From Ochrobactrum sp. Marseille-Q0166 (GTDB taxonomy: Bacteria > Pseudomonadota > Alphaproteobacteria > Rhizobiales > Rhizobiaceae): a DNA stretch of 64,000 nt. Numbering within the stretch: position 1 is the first letter of the stretch; each line of letters begins with the position of its first letter. The notes under the pieces are model-generated. The model did not search any database. It saw only the letters and a list, made by a program, of their open reading frames with translations, and was not told the origin of the DNA. Positions 20,559 to 29,180 of this stretch are shown piece after piece. The position numbers and the translations under genes were made by a program. The stretch spans positions 792,501 to 856,500 of the forward strand of contig NZ_JACJUO010000001.1 in NCBI RefSeq assembly GCF_014397025.1, given 5' to 3'.

Positions 20559-21281
20559 GTGCGTTTACCATCGCGAAGAGTAGTGAAACGGACTGCTGCC
20601 GTATCCATCATCGCGGCGTTTATTTCCATATCGATTTCGACTGGCATTCGCTTTGTATTAGGCGTGCATTCTGACACCATCACGATTGTTGTTCGTTTAT
20701 TGCTGCCGTTTGTAATTGCCATTCCGATAGCGTTGATATGGTTCAGCAAACTGGAGCGACTAGAAGAAGCGTATCGTGCATTGGTACGTCAGGCGAATGA
20801 GCTTGCTCGGACTGCGAGTGCAGATCCGTTGACCGGTGTGTTGAACAGGCGAAGCTTTATAAAACAATTTGAGCGCGCAATGGAAATAGGGGTACGGGGA
20901 TGGTTTCTCATAGCAGATGTTGACTATCTGAAAGTGATTAATGACAATTTCGGCCATCTTGCGGGTGATGAAGCTGTAGTTTCTACTGCGAGAGCATTAG
21001 AAGCTGTTTTGCCGGAAGATAGTCTAATTGCGCGCATCGGTGGTGATGAGTTCTGCGCATTCGTGCCAGGGGTCTCGCAGGAGGAGATGCTTGGCTTTAT
21101 CCAAAGCGTGAGTGAAGCAGCAGGAACATCCTTCAAAAATGCTGTTAAGACTGAGGGAGCTGCATTATCGGTTTCGGTCGGCAAAATTGTTTGTAACCCT
21201 AAGCAGACATTTAAAGACGTTATCAGCCAGGCTGATGAAAAGCTTTACCGCAAAAAGAGAATGCGCAATCTGCGAGCTTGA
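20559..21281 (+). CDS. Membrane-anchored GGDEF diguanylate cyclase
   Basis: 240 aa from GTG at 20559. Two N-terminal membrane helices (about residues 11-30 and 40-62), a short coiled linker (KLERLEEAYRALVRQANEL), then one GGDEF domain: DPLTGVLNRR, DVDYLKVINDNFGHLAGDEAV and the intact active-site loop RIGGDEF (about residue 168). It should make cyclic di-GMP from two GTP. The residues five positions before GGDEF read PEDS, not RxxD, so the usual inhibitory product site is missing. No sensor domain is seen beyond the membrane part. Confidence 0.9.
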   Translation: MRLPSRRVVKRTAAVSIIAAFISISISTGIRFVLGVHSDTITIVVRLLLPFVIAIPIALIWFSKLERLEEAYRALVRQANELARTASADPLTGVLNRRSFIKQFERAMEIGVRGWFLIADVDYLKVINDNFGHLAGDEAVVSTARALEAVLPEDSLIARIGGDEFCAFVPGVSQEEMLGFIQSVSEAAGTSFKNAVKTEGAALSVSVGKIVCNPKQTFKDVISQADEKLYRKKRMRNLRA

Positions 21282-21644
21282 TCGTGATGCTTACAGGACA
21301 GCTTATCGCATGGCAGCGCGCGCCTGAGGCCGTTTGTTATCGATCCAATTAGCAGTAAAGGACAACTAAAACGTACTGGCGGAGGATTGTGGGAGATTAA
21401 TATTCGGTTTAAAATACTAATCTCGGTGTTTAAGGGGTACTTATCTTGCGGATATGGTTGCTTCTAGGTTTTGCTGTTTTTTCAAAGCTCAAGGTTATCT
21501 AAATCGGGTTTCTAAAGCCGCCAGAAAGACATTCAGGGCACAGCGGTAACCAAGATTCGTGAGCTGCCGAGCACTCGCTTGGCTTGGCAGTCGATTGACT
21601 AACGAAGTTCGGCTCGAGGAGGGTATAGCTGATACGGCGGATCG
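21282..21644. other. Intergenic, no gene seen
   Basis: 363 bases between the 3' ends of the GGDEF gene and the S21 gene. I see no convincing reading frame, RNA gene or repeat. Confidence 0.5.
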
Positions 21645-21923
21645 TTAAGAAACTTTGTATTGTTGAGGTGAACTTGTTTGGTATGCTGGGCGAACGGTTG
21701 GTTTTCTTTTATTTTTTGGTACCAGACCTTCACGCTGAGCTTTCTTTTTAGCATCTTTTTTCGCTCGCCCGATTGCCGCTTCCTTTTCGCGGATACGTCG
21801 CTCAGATGGCTTTTCATATGCGCGGCGTGCTTTTAATTCCCGGAATATTCCTTCACGCTGCATTTTCTTTTTAAGGACGCGGAGCGCCTGATCAATGTTG
21901 TTATCCCTGACAAGAACCTGCAA
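21645..21923 (-). CDS. rpsU: Ribosomal protein S21
   Basis: 92 aa from a TTG start, which gives the invariant opening [17 protein letters not shown] lies upstream. S21 core residues are present: [33 protein letters not shown]. Alphaproteobacterial S21 is usually about 75-79 residues. Here a basic tail ending [14 protein letters not shown] makes it longer and diverged, suggesting an accessory or cold-shock-linked paralogue. Last gene of a cluster with a cold-shock protein and two small ORFs. Confidence 0.9.
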   Translation of the reverse strand: MQVLVRDNNIDQALRVLKKKMQREGIFRELKARRAYEKPSERRIREKEAAIGRAKKDAKKKAQREGLVPKNKRKPTVRPAYQTSSPQQYKVS

Positions 21924-21941
21924 TTGGGCTTCCCTTATTTT

Positions 21942-22118
21942 TTAAGCGTTTTGATCGCGTGCGAAGCGAGCTGCCCTCAAACGGAGGGTTTTTTCATCTT
22001 TCAAACTCTTTTCCTGGCTCAGGATCGCCTTTGCGCTCCGATCTGTTGCGGCCTTCTGCACCTCCATCCGTGAAAGTGCCGGTTTAAAAAGTGTATCTTT
22101 TGTGTGTTCTTTAATCAT
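21942..22118 (-). CDS. Small conserved-looking charged protein
   Basis: 58 aa from the ATG at 22118, chosen because TTGGAGA lies nine bases upstream; an earlier in-frame ATG lacks this. The protein is helical and rich in Lys, Arg and Glu (KPALSRMEVQKAATDRSAKAIL, LRLRAARFARDQ). Small proteins of this look occur beside S21 and CspA in rhizobia (recalled). Function unknown. It ends 18 bases before S21, so translation together is likely. Confidence 0.6.
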   Translation of the reverse strand: MIKEHTKDTLFKPALSRMEVQKAATDRSAKAILSQEKSLKDEKTLRLRAARFARDQNA

Positions 22119-22145
22119 GATTACGTTCTCCAAGATGAAGCTCTT

Positions 22146-22325
22146 TTATCGTGTACGGCTTGTTGAGCAGCCGCCGCCACTCCGTCGCAAGACATTTGAC
22201 AGCTTCGACCATTCGCTGTGCAATGTTCTATTGGAGTGCTTCAATAGCGGTGCAACTGATGAAGGGGCCAAAGCTCTTCGGCCGTATGTAAAACCATCTG
22301 ATAATTTTTCATTTATAGTTTTCAA
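22146..22325 (-). CDS. Small protein of unknown function, TTG start
   Basis: 59 aa from TTG at 22325, six bases after a perfect AAGGAG. The sequence includes GFTYGRRALAPSSVAPLLKH and ends LRRSGGGCSTSRTR. I do not recognise a domain. It lies between the cold-shock gene and the 58-aa ORF on the same strand, 27 bases from the next start. The ribosome site and tight packing are the main support. Confidence 0.5.
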   Translation of the reverse strand: MKTINEKLSDGFTYGRRALAPSSVAPLLKHSNRTLHSEWSKLSNVLRRSGGGCSTSRTR

Positions 22326-22456
22326 AACTCTCTCCTTAAAATCTAGACTATTGAGAAATGAGATAAAAAAAGGCCGAGCGTGCACTCGACCTTTCAAGAG
22401 CAATCTTCTTATCCGATGCCAGTACATCCGTGGTCAAAGAATAGAAGAATACTTTG

Positions 22457-22666
22457 CTAAGCAGCCTGAAGGTTACAGGCCGACATTTTACCCGACTTGC
22501 GATCCTGTTCGAGATCGTAAGTCAATTTCTGGCCTTCATTGAGAGAAAACAAACCCGAGCGCTCAACGGCTGAGATATGAACAAATGTGTCTGCTCCGCC
22601 ATTATCAGGCTGAATGAAGCCAAAGCCTTTTGTGGAGTTGAACCATTTAACTGTTCCGGTGTTCAT
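22457..22666 (-). CDS. Cold-shock protein, CspA family
   Basis: 69 aa, the standard single-domain size. RNP1 (KGFGFIQ, residues 13-19) and RNP2 (DTFVHIS, about 27-33) are intact, so it should bind single-stranded RNA/DNA as a chaperone. The start at 22666 follows GAAAGGGT at proper distance; a longer in-frame extension has no ribosome site. First gene of the csp-ORF-ORF-rpsU cluster. About 200 AT-rich bases upstream may form a cold-responsive leader. Confidence 0.92.
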   Translation of the reverse strand: MNTGTVKWFNSTKGFGFIQPDNGGADTFVHISAVERSGLFSLNEGQKLTYDLEQDRKSGKMSACNLQAA

Positions 22667-22900
22667 GATGAACCCTTTCGTAGAATTAGAAATAACGACA
22701 CGCGAATGCGTGACGAAAAGTGATACGAATTTTAAAAAGGGGGTTCGATCAGCGCACGGTGCTAAGTGTGCAATAAGCAAAAACTCTTCAACAAAATATC
22801 GATTGTTTATTAATAGAGAAAAATAATCGCATTGTCAATTTATATCTAATAATATTTTAAGATAATTATATTGAAGCTTAAATTATTCTCTATGAATGCA
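22667..22900 (-). promoter_or_regulatory. AT-rich leader/promoter of the cold-shock gene
   Basis: The region upstream of the CspA start is strongly AT-rich (runs of A/T around 22790-22900) and holds no gene. Long structured leaders that change fold with temperature are known for cspA genes. A leader here is inferred from position and composition only. Confidence 0.35.
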
Positions 22901-22972
22901 AACATTTACATTAATTATTATAGGTGAGCATTCGCACAGAACAGCTGCTCACCTCTACGTCGTATTTTTAGG

Positions 22973-23197
22973 CTATGGGGTTCCATATCCAAAGGCATCG
23001 TCCGGAAACGGTGCCGAAGCGATTTGGTGGTTGCGCATTACACCTGACATAAAGTTCCTTAAAACCAAACTTGATTGACAAAATAGCGGACCAGGAAGAG
23101 GTTTCATTTTGGATGTGACGTAACCGGCTTTCAACATCATCTTGTTTAGGATTCTGTTGCTGATATGGAAGTCGACGAGATGGACATTGGAAGACAT
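22973..23197 (-). CDS. Small hypothetical protein
   Basis: 74 aa beginning MSSNVHLVDFHISNR, with GAAAGGAGGA four bases before the ATG, one of the strongest ribosome sites in the window. No domain, signal peptide or clear membrane helix is recognised. It is isolated between the cold-shock leader and the IS3 element. The ribosome site is the main reason for listing it. Bases 23198-23445 hold nothing obvious. Confidence 0.4.
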   Translation of the reverse strand: MSSNVHLVDFHISNRILNKMMLKAGYVTSKMKPLPGPLFCQSSLVLRNFMSGVMRNHQIASAPFPDDAFGYGTP

Positions 23198-23445
23198 ATA
23201 GTCCTCCTTTCAGATTGCGGGCATGGACCATGCAGCCCCGTCAGCGACCCGGAAGAAATATATGGCTGACGCTTGAGACTCCCGCGTTCTCGTTGAAAAA
23301 GCAATGAATCAATTAAGGTCACTTAAAGGCGAGTGATTATTTGGCTCTATCGATGACTGATTTACAGAATGAAGGATGTTAAACAAGGAAACACTCGTTC
23401 TTTGGTTAAAAATGGTACCATCACCTTTTTCAAACAGGTGCTGTC

Positions 23446-24515
23446 TGGACTTCTCCTTCAAAAGTGGAGGGCTTCTGTTAGAGATAACAGACAGGAGACT
23501 TAGAATTGAAGCAGCGCGAATTTACAGCGAGTTCAAACGGAAGGCGGTCCGCATTCTGACGACGAGTGGTCGCGGGGGTATCGTTGGTTGTGGCGGACCT
23601 TGGGATTGGTAAGTCAACGCTTGACCGTTGCCGGCGCGATTTTGCTGAGAAAGATCTGCTTTCTGGTCCGCATGAGACATGAGCCAGGAGCTTGCCCGGC
23701 TGCGCAAGGAGAATGAACTTCTGCGACAGGAACGTGACCTGCTAGAAAAGCGACGGCCTTCTTCGCACGGGAGACAAATCGATGAGATTCGCCTTCATTG
23801 ATACTGAGAAGGCCCACATTTCTCTGTCGCGTTTGTGCACCTTTGCGGGCGTCAGCCTCAGCGGTTATCATGTCTGGAAGCGGCGGGCTCCCGGTCATCG
23901 CCAGTTCGAGGACATGATCGTGCTGGCGCATATCCGTAACCAGTTCTTCCTGTCGCGCCCAATCTTGTGGATCAGGACTTCACTTGTGACGGACCAGATC
24001 AGAAATGGCGTGTCGATATCAGTAACATATGGACCGCAGAAGGCTGGCTATATCTGGCAATGGTTGTCGATCTTTATTCGCGTCGCATCATTGGCTGGGA
24101 AGCGCGCGATCGAATGAAAAAGGACCTCGCCATCAGGCCCTGCAGAAGGCGATTGCAATCCGGCAACCAAAGCCGGGGTTGATCCAGCATTCGGACAGGG
24201 GACGCCAATATGCCAGTTATGAGTATCGCAAAATCCTCAAAGTGCACAGCATGCTTCCATCCATGAGCAGCAAAGGAAATTGCTATGACAATGCAATGGT
24301 GGAAACCATCTTCAAGACCATCAAATCAGAACTGATCTGGCACAGTGTATTCCAGACCAGAAATGACGCAATCAAAGCCATTGGCGAATACTTTGACGGC
24401 TTTTATAATCCTGCGCGCAGACATTCTGCACTCGGGTATAAATCGCCGATCAAGTTCGAGATGATAAACCGTAAATTAGTGTCAGAACCTCTCCACTAAA
24501 TCGGGGGAAAGTCCA
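23446..24515 (+). mobile_element. IS3-family insertion sequence, degenerate copy 1
   Basis: Left end TGGACTTCTCC...AGTGGAG and right end (reverse complement) TGGACTTTCCC...AGTGGAG form matching terminal repeats, giving an element of about 1.07 kb. This is short for an intact IS3 element because an internal block of orfB is missing. The interior encodes remnants of OrfA (RIYSEFKRKAVRILTTSGR) and OrfB with the DDE region. No target duplication is obvious at 23441-23445 versus 24516-24520. It interrupts an outer-membrane factor gene at its right edge. A second copy lies at 30.2-30.8 kb in the opposite orientation. Confidence 0.8.
23505..24499 (+). pseudogene. IS3 transposase (orfA/orfB), frameshifted and deleted
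   Basis: OrfA pieces (KQREFTA, AVRILTTSGRG, LGIGKSTLDR, ELARLRKENELLRQERDLL) are split over frames. OrfB begins at 23782 (MRFAFIDTEKAHISLSRLC) and breaks near 23955, where IRNQFFLS joins directly to the RPILWIRTS/APNLVDQDF region, a deletion of the part before the first catalytic Asp. It then frameshifts near 24130. The last frame holds KPGLIQHSDRG, YDNAMVETIFKTIKSELIW and YNPARRHSALGYKSP. The enzyme cannot be functional in cis. Confidence 0.85.
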
Positions 24516-24583
24516 TGATAAGCTGGACCGGCGATGCAACTGGCCAGCAACGGGGCCGAAAGTAAGGCAAGCGCTCGCTTCAT
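24516..24583 (-). pseudogene. 5' stub of an outer-membrane efflux lipoprotein, cut by IS3
   Basis: The ATG at 24583 overlaps the stop of the HlyD gene (ATGA). It encodes MKRALALLSAPLLASCIAGP, a lipoprotein signal with lipobox LLASC like NodT/OprM-type outer-membrane factors. After about 23 codons the sequence enters the IS3 end. The expected fourth gene of the FUSC-DUF1656-HlyD-OMF operon has therefore been lost apart from this stub. Confidence 0.65.
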
Positions 24584-25476
24584 GGCTGCGCACCCATGGT
24601 CACATCACCTGCCGCAGGAATGATCTCGACGGTTGCTGTCATGCCCGCCGCGAGATCGACATCGGAAGGCACCCGATCGATATGGATGCGCACCGGGATG
24701 CGCTGGGCAAGCCGCACCCAGGAAAATGTCGCGGCCACATTGGGCAGGCCGAGATGACCGGGCGCGTCGTTGCTGTTGTCGATCCCTCGTCCGAGGCTTT
24801 CGACATGTCCAGTAACGGGCTGATCAAAGCCCATCAGCATGATCCGCGCTGGCGCGCCAACGCGGATCTGTCGGACCTTCGTCTCCTCGAAATAACCCGT
24901 GATCCAGAAGCTGGCGGCGTCGAGGACAGCGACCTTTGTCACACCAGCCGTCGCATAATCGCCCGGCCGAAGCCTTAAATTGGTGACATAACCGTCGACC
25001 GGCGCGCGGACAGTCGAGCGCGCAAGGTTGAGCTTGGCCAGATCGAGCGCCGCTACTGCTGACTGATAGGCAGCACCCGCGACCGCAGCCGCACCGTTCG
25101 ATTGCTGAGCCGCCTCCTGGGAGACAACGTCCTTGAGCTGGCTATGCCGCCGCGCCGTTGCCTGACGAACGATCATATCCTGGCGCTTGGCTTCGACCTC
25201 AGCCTCAGCCAGGGACACTGCCAGCCTCAGCCGCGCGGGATCGATCTCGTAAAGGATGTCACCTCGACGAACATATTGGTTATCAACCACGGGAACTGCG
25301 TTGACCGTGCCGGAGACTTCCGGCGCGATCTGTACGACATCGACGCCAACCCGGCCATCGCGGGTCCAAGGCGTTCGCTCGTAATGGTACCACGCCTTCA
25401 GCGCGATAAAGGCGGAGACGGCGACGAGGCAAAGGGTCAAGACATAGCGCCCAAGCAGGGATAAAACAGGTTTCAA
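24580..25476 (-). CDS. HlyD-family periplasmic adaptor (second exporter)
   Basis: 298 aa from a TTG that overlaps the DUF1656 stop (TTGA). One N-terminal membrane helix (LGRYVLTLCLVAVSAFIALKAWYHY), lipoyl halves VQIAPEVSGTVNAVPVVDNQYVRRGDILYEIDP and STVRAPVDGYVTNLRLRPGDYA, a short coiled-coil hairpin and a beta-barrel with TGYFEETKVRQIRVGAPARI. It is of the AaeA/EmrA type. It links the FUSC protein to an outer-membrane channel; its own OMF gene is destroyed, so it may use the TolC-like protein encoded near 11 kb. Confidence 0.9.
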   Translation of the reverse strand: MKPVLSLLGRYVLTLCLVAVSAFIALKAWYHYERTPWTRDGRVGVDVVQIAPEVSGTVNAVPVVDNQYVRRGDILYEIDPARLRLAVSLAEAEVEAKRQDMIVRQATARRHSQLKDVVSQEAAQQSNGAAAVAGAAYQSAVAALDLAKLNLARSTVRAPVDGYVTNLRLRPGDYATAGVTKVAVLDAASFWITGYFEETKVRQIRVGAPARIMLMGFDQPVTGHVESLGRGIDNSNDAPGHLGLPNVAATFSWVRLAQRIPVRIHIDRVPSDVDLAAGMTATVEIIPAAGDVTMGAQP

Positions 25477-25688
25477 GGCAGGAGTCCGATCAATGGCAGG
25501 TACAGCACGAGCAGACCGTAGATGATGACAAAGGTAGCGAGTTCGACCAGCGGCCGATAAGCAAACAGGCGATTGAGACCCGAGGCGGCAAGCAGCCGGA
25601 GCACTGCCATGGTGGCGATAAGCGCGACGAACGCGAGCGCAACGAGGCCGGGCATCAGGACGCCTCCGACATCGAGATCAACGATCAT
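25473..25688 (-). CDS. DUF1656 small membrane protein (second exporter)
   Basis: 71 aa from ATG at 25688, which lies inside the end of the FUSC gene. It has the DUF1656 pattern DVGGVLMPGLVALAFVALIATM, RLLAASGLNRLFAYRPLVELATFVIIYGLLVLYLP, with two membrane helices. AaeX-like proteins go with FUSC/HlyD pumps; their function is not known. It overlaps genes on both sides. Confidence 0.85.
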   Translation of the reverse strand: MIVDLDVGGVLMPGLVALAFVALIATMAVLRLLAASGLNRLFAYRPLVELATFVIIYGLLVLYLPLIGLLP

Positions 25689-27792
25689 CGGCCATAATCC
25701 TCTTGTCTGCTTGAGAGCCAAGCGCGAACTGCAGGTCGATGAGCAGATCTACAATCTGCAGGCGGTTCCTGAGCAGGCTATCTGCCGTCTTCTCGATCAG
25801 GGACTCAATCTGCTGATTGAGGTCGAGAAGGCCCGTCGTTTTTGGCGGCTTCCCGCCAATGAAGTGCTTGGCGATGACTGATAGAAGTTCTCTCAGTTCG
25901 ACGCCGACCTCACCCTTGATCTGTGGAATCGTCTTATGAAGCTGTCCGACGACATGCCCGATGCGAAGATGGTGCAACGTATCGTCGAGCACATCGGGAT
26001 AGGCTTTGCCGGTCAGCCGCAACCTTGGGAGAAGCAAGGCTGTCCGATCAATCATCAGGCTTGTCCAGCGTGCTTCGTTAGGCGCGGCGCCAAGCGCGCG
26101 TCGGCCAACATCCCGGCGGCTTAAGCGAAGCAAGCGGTTGATCGCTCCATCGACCGGCATGGTCTGGAACAGAGACATGCTAACCGCACCGAAACCGACC
26201 GCTGCGAACAGCGCGATCACACTGTTGAATGAGGTGGCGAAGTCTCCGGTGTAATAAGGACCGAGAGCCGAGAGGATCGGAATAGTTAGCGTGATGCCGA
26301 GTGCCATGAAGGTTGTTGGAAGGCGTGCTTGGAGAGAGCCAGCAAACAGGAACGCAGGCGCAAGCACTGCGACAAGAACCCAAAAGTCGGTCACCTGAGG
26401 CAGGATGACGAAGCTGTATATAAGGCTGATAACAACCCCGTATACACAGCCGATCATATATTTGATAATAAAGGGCACAGGCGCATCGAAATTACCGAAC
26501 AGGGTGCAGCAGACGCCAAGAATGGATACGGCCATTCCGCCCTCCGGCCAGGCCGCCCAGATCCAGAAGGCGCAGCCAAAGAGAATACCGATGATCGCGC
26601 CCAGTGCGGTACGCCCTGCCACCCAGGGATCGCGGTGATAGACATAGCCCTTCGCCCGCTTCGGTCCATGAAGCGACCTGGCATCGCGCAATCGCCCGGT
26701 CGCTGCGATGTTCTGCCCGAGCCTGTCACAGTCGTGCAGCAGACCGACCATTTCGGCGAGATGACCTGCGAGGTTGGCCGCAAGCCTGTCGCCGGGCATG
26801 GTAGCGTCGGTGCCAAAGCGCTTCTGGATTGATCGTGCGCGCGCGATGAGTTGGGCTGCAGCAGCCTCCAGGTCTTCCGTTTCGGCGTCTGTGGCCCAGG
26901 CACTGATTTCACCGACCAAGGCGATCAACTCACTAGCCACTTTACCGTCCCCTAAACGAAGAGCCGAAATCCGATCCTCGATCTCAGTCGCGAGCCACAG
27001 CAAGCGTGCAAGCCGGTCATGGATGAGTTGCAGTATCTGGCGTGGCGGTGTAGGCGCCGGATCATAGGGCAGATGCGTGGCAAGCCCCTGGATTGCTAGC
27101 AGGTCCGCTGCAAGCTGGTGACGGTCACGACGGCTTTCTCCGGGCGTTCCAGTCAGCGCATCACCTGCCATCCGACGGGCGTCCCGCAGCGTGGCCGATA
27201 GCTTGCGGGTAAACTGGCCGGTCATGCGTTTCGGCAGGATGTAGCGATGTATCATGACTGCGCACAGAATCCCGATCGAGATTTCCTGCACGCGCACCGA
27301 CGCCGTCTCGAAAACCGCGCCTGGATCAAGCACGCTCGGGAACCCGATCAGGCTCGCAGTATAGCCGGCAAGAACAAAGGCATAAGCGCGTGGTGTACGA
27401 TCGAGCAGGGAGAAAAAAAGGCAAAGGCCGATCCAGCCCGCAAGCACGATGCTGCACACTAACGGATCGTTCACGAAGTTAGGAACGATCGCGACCGTTG
27501 CTATAGCACCAGCCAGCGTCCCAGCGAAGCGATAGACACCACGGCTGATGGAGGCCCCGGCAGACGTCTGCGAGACGATATAGACAGTTACAATGGCCCA
27601 AAACGGTTTGGGAAGCCCGATACTCAGCGAAAGGTAGTAAGCCAGCATTGCTGCGGAGAAACTCTTCGCCGAAAACAGGATCGCATCCGCATCCGCCTTC
27701 AGGGAGGGTGAGTGCAAGAAGCTGGTTCCAGCTTCAAAAATAGCTGCAACAGTCTTGCTTGAGGGGGTGTTTACGGATGGCATGGTGTTCAT
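25678..27792 (-). CDS. FUSC-family inner-membrane exporter (second copy)
   Basis: 704 aa, with two blocks of membrane helices (about residues 45-185 and 390-545) around cytoplasmic regions. The first block starts AKSFSAAMLAYYLSLSIGLPKPFWAIVTVYIVSQTSAGASISRG and includes FAGTLAGAIA, the FUSC_2 pattern. It likely exports aromatic acids or related weak acids. Codon use is more GC-rich than in the flanking chromosome, consistent with transfer. It is first in an operon with DUF1656, HlyD and a lost OMF gene, and diverges from an AraC-type regulator 77 bases away. Confidence 0.88.
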   Translation of the reverse strand: MNTMPSVNTPSSKTVAAIFEAGTSFLHSPSLKADADAILFSAKSFSAAMLAYYLSLSIGLPKPFWAIVTVYIVSQTSAGASISRGVYRFAGTLAGAIATVAIVPNFVNDPLVCSIVLAGWIGLCLFFSLLDRTPRAYAFVLAGYTASLIGFPSVLDPGAVFETASVRVQEISIGILCAVMIHRYILPKRMTGQFTRKLSATLRDARRMAGDALTGTPGESRRDRHQLAADLLAIQGLATHLPYDPAPTPPRQILQLIHDRLARLLWLATEIEDRISALRLGDGKVASELIALVGEISAWATDAETEDLEAAAAQLIARARSIQKRFGTDATMPGDRLAANLAGHLAEMVGLLHDCDRLGQNIAATGRLRDARSLHGPKRAKGYVYHRDPWVAGRTALGAIIGILFGCAFWIWAAWPEGGMAVSILGVCCTLFGNFDAPVPFIIKYMIGCVYGVVISLIYSFVILPQVTDFWVLVAVLAPAFLFAGSLQARLPTTFMALGITLTIPILSALGPYYTGDFATSFNSVIALFAAVGFGAVSMSLFQTMPVDGAINRLLRLSRRDVGRRALGAAPNEARWTSLMIDRTALLLPRLRLTGKAYPDVLDDTLHHLRIGHVVGQLHKTIPQIKGEVGVELRELLSVIAKHFIGGKPPKTTGLLDLNQQIESLIEKTADSLLRNRLQIVDLLIDLQFALGSQADKRIMADDR

Positions 27793-27869
27793 GCCGCGAG
27801 TTGTGACCGATTTGCAAAAGCAAATAAATTCGATATTATGACATAAAATACCTAAAAACGGCCATACTG

Positions 27870-28673
27870 ATGTCCTTGTTGCGATCTGCTGTCTCCCTTT
27901 TCGATCCCGACCTCACCTTTCTGCCTGCGGTCGCCCACAAGCTCAATTTCGCCGATCACGAGGCGGAAGTGCCTCTGCACGTACATCGCAAGGGCCAGTT
28001 GATTCTTGCCCTACATGGAGCCGTCACCTGCACTGCGGGCAACGAAATCTGGATCGTGCCTCCTAGTTGTGGCGTCTGGATACCTGGGGGTGTGCCGCAT
28101 AGCGCCCGAGCGACGGCAAATGCGCGGCTTAACTATCTGTTCGTCGAGCCAGACGCGGCGAATTTACCGGAAGTCAGTTGCACCTTGGCGGTGTCTACCA
28201 TGATCCGGGAGATGGTGGATCGGCTTGCTCGCGAGCGCGCTGACTATCTCGCCGACAGCCACGCCGCCCGGATGGCGCGGGTCATCCTCGATGAACTGGC
28301 ACAGATGCCACGTGAGCGGTTCAACCTACCAATCTCCAGCCACCCAAAAATCCGGGAGATGGCAGACGCTCTGACGATCGAGCCTTCAGATCGCAGCACA
28401 TTGAGCGATTGGGCGAAGCAGCTCGCAATGAGCGACCGGTCACTGGCCCGCCTGCTGATCCGGGAGACGGGACTAACGTTCGGGCGCTGGCGGCAGCAAC
28501 TCCACCTTGTCGTCGCGCTGCGCGAACTGGCGAGCGGAGAAACGGTGCAGAATGTGGCCGCCGAACTGGGATATGAGTCGGTCAACGCGTTCATAACGAT
28601 GTTCAAGAAGGCCTTGGGAAGCACGCCAGCGCAGTATTTTTCGTCCCGAGGCACACCACCCCATTCACCTTAA
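27870..28673 (+). CDS. AraC-family transcriptional regulator
   Basis: 267 aa. An N-terminal cupin ligand-binding domain (about residues 25-95, HVHRKGQLILALHGAVTC, VPPSCGVWIPGGVPHSA) is followed by two C-terminal HTH units (LSDWAKQLAMSDRSLARLLIRETGLTFGRWRQQ and VQNVAAELGYESVNAFITMFKKALGSTPAQYF). It is divergent from the FUSC exporter, so it most likely activates that operon in response to the exported compound. The ligand is unknown. GC-rich like the rest of the IS3-bounded block. Confidence 0.9.
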   Translation: MSLLRSAVSLFDPDLTFLPAVAHKLNFADHEAEVPLHVHRKGQLILALHGAVTCTAGNEIWIVPPSCGVWIPGGVPHSARATANARLNYLFVEPDAANLPEVSCTLAVSTMIREMVDRLARERADYLADSHAARMARVILDELAQMPRERFNLPISSHPKIREMADALTIEPSDRSTLSDWAKQLAMSDRSLARLLIRETGLTFGRWRQQLHLVVALRELASGETVQNVAAELGYESVNAFITMFKKALGSTPAQYFSSRGTPPHSP

Positions 28674-28757
28674 CGCTGCACGTCTTCGATGATGATGTGG
28701 CAACATGCTCGCGTGGCTCGTGGCCATATTACGCATGCATACGGCAGCCAGCACCGT

Positions 28758-29165
28758 TTACAGTTCGGATGACAAGCGTCCGCCGCGTTGCGGCTTGCGG
28801 ATAAATTTTTCAACGAGCTCATCCGTCCACTCCACATATTCGACGTGGAGGCCATCGGCGTGGCGGGCATAGAGCATCCGCCCTGTAGGAACATCTACGA
28901 TCGGCTGAGTGATGGTTGCTCCGCACGCAAGCAGCTCGGCTTCAATTGCCTCGATATCGCGCACGATGACAGGGCCGTGGCTATCCCGAATTGGTGCGAG
29001 TGACTCCTCCGTTCCCGCGACAACGAACATGTCCCCAACGCCGGCCAAATCCCATTCGCCGAAGCGAAACCGCACATGCGCTTTGCGACCGTGAAGCCGT
29101 TCGAGGGTGGCCAGCGTTGCATCGCAGTCTGCTGAAAACATCCGTGCATAGGTTTTGAGGATCAT
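28758..29165 (-). CDS. VOC superfamily (glyoxalase/bleomycin-resistance-like) protein
   Basis: 135 aa. It shows the paired beta-alpha-beta-beta-beta modules of VOC proteins: ILKTYARMFSADCDATLATLERLHG, FRFGEWDLAGVGDMFVVAG, then IEAIEAELLACGATITQPIVDVPTGRMLYARHADGLHVEYVEW, whose final HxEYVEW supplies a typical metal-ligand Glu. The substrate is unknown. It is divergent from a TetR gene with an inverted repeat between them, so it is probably that regulator's target. Confidence 0.8.
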   Translation of the reverse strand: MILKTYARMFSADCDATLATLERLHGRKAHVRFRFGEWDLAGVGDMFVVAGTEESLAPIRDSHGPVIVRDIEAIEAELLACGATITQPIVDVPTGRMLYARHADGLHVEYVEWTDELVEKFIRKPQRGGRLSSEL

Positions 29166-29180
29166 GTCACACCTTATTTA

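Noticed and set aside
25102..25464. A 120-codon plus-strand frame opposite the second HlyD gene
   Set aside because: Antisense shadow in GC-rich DNA.
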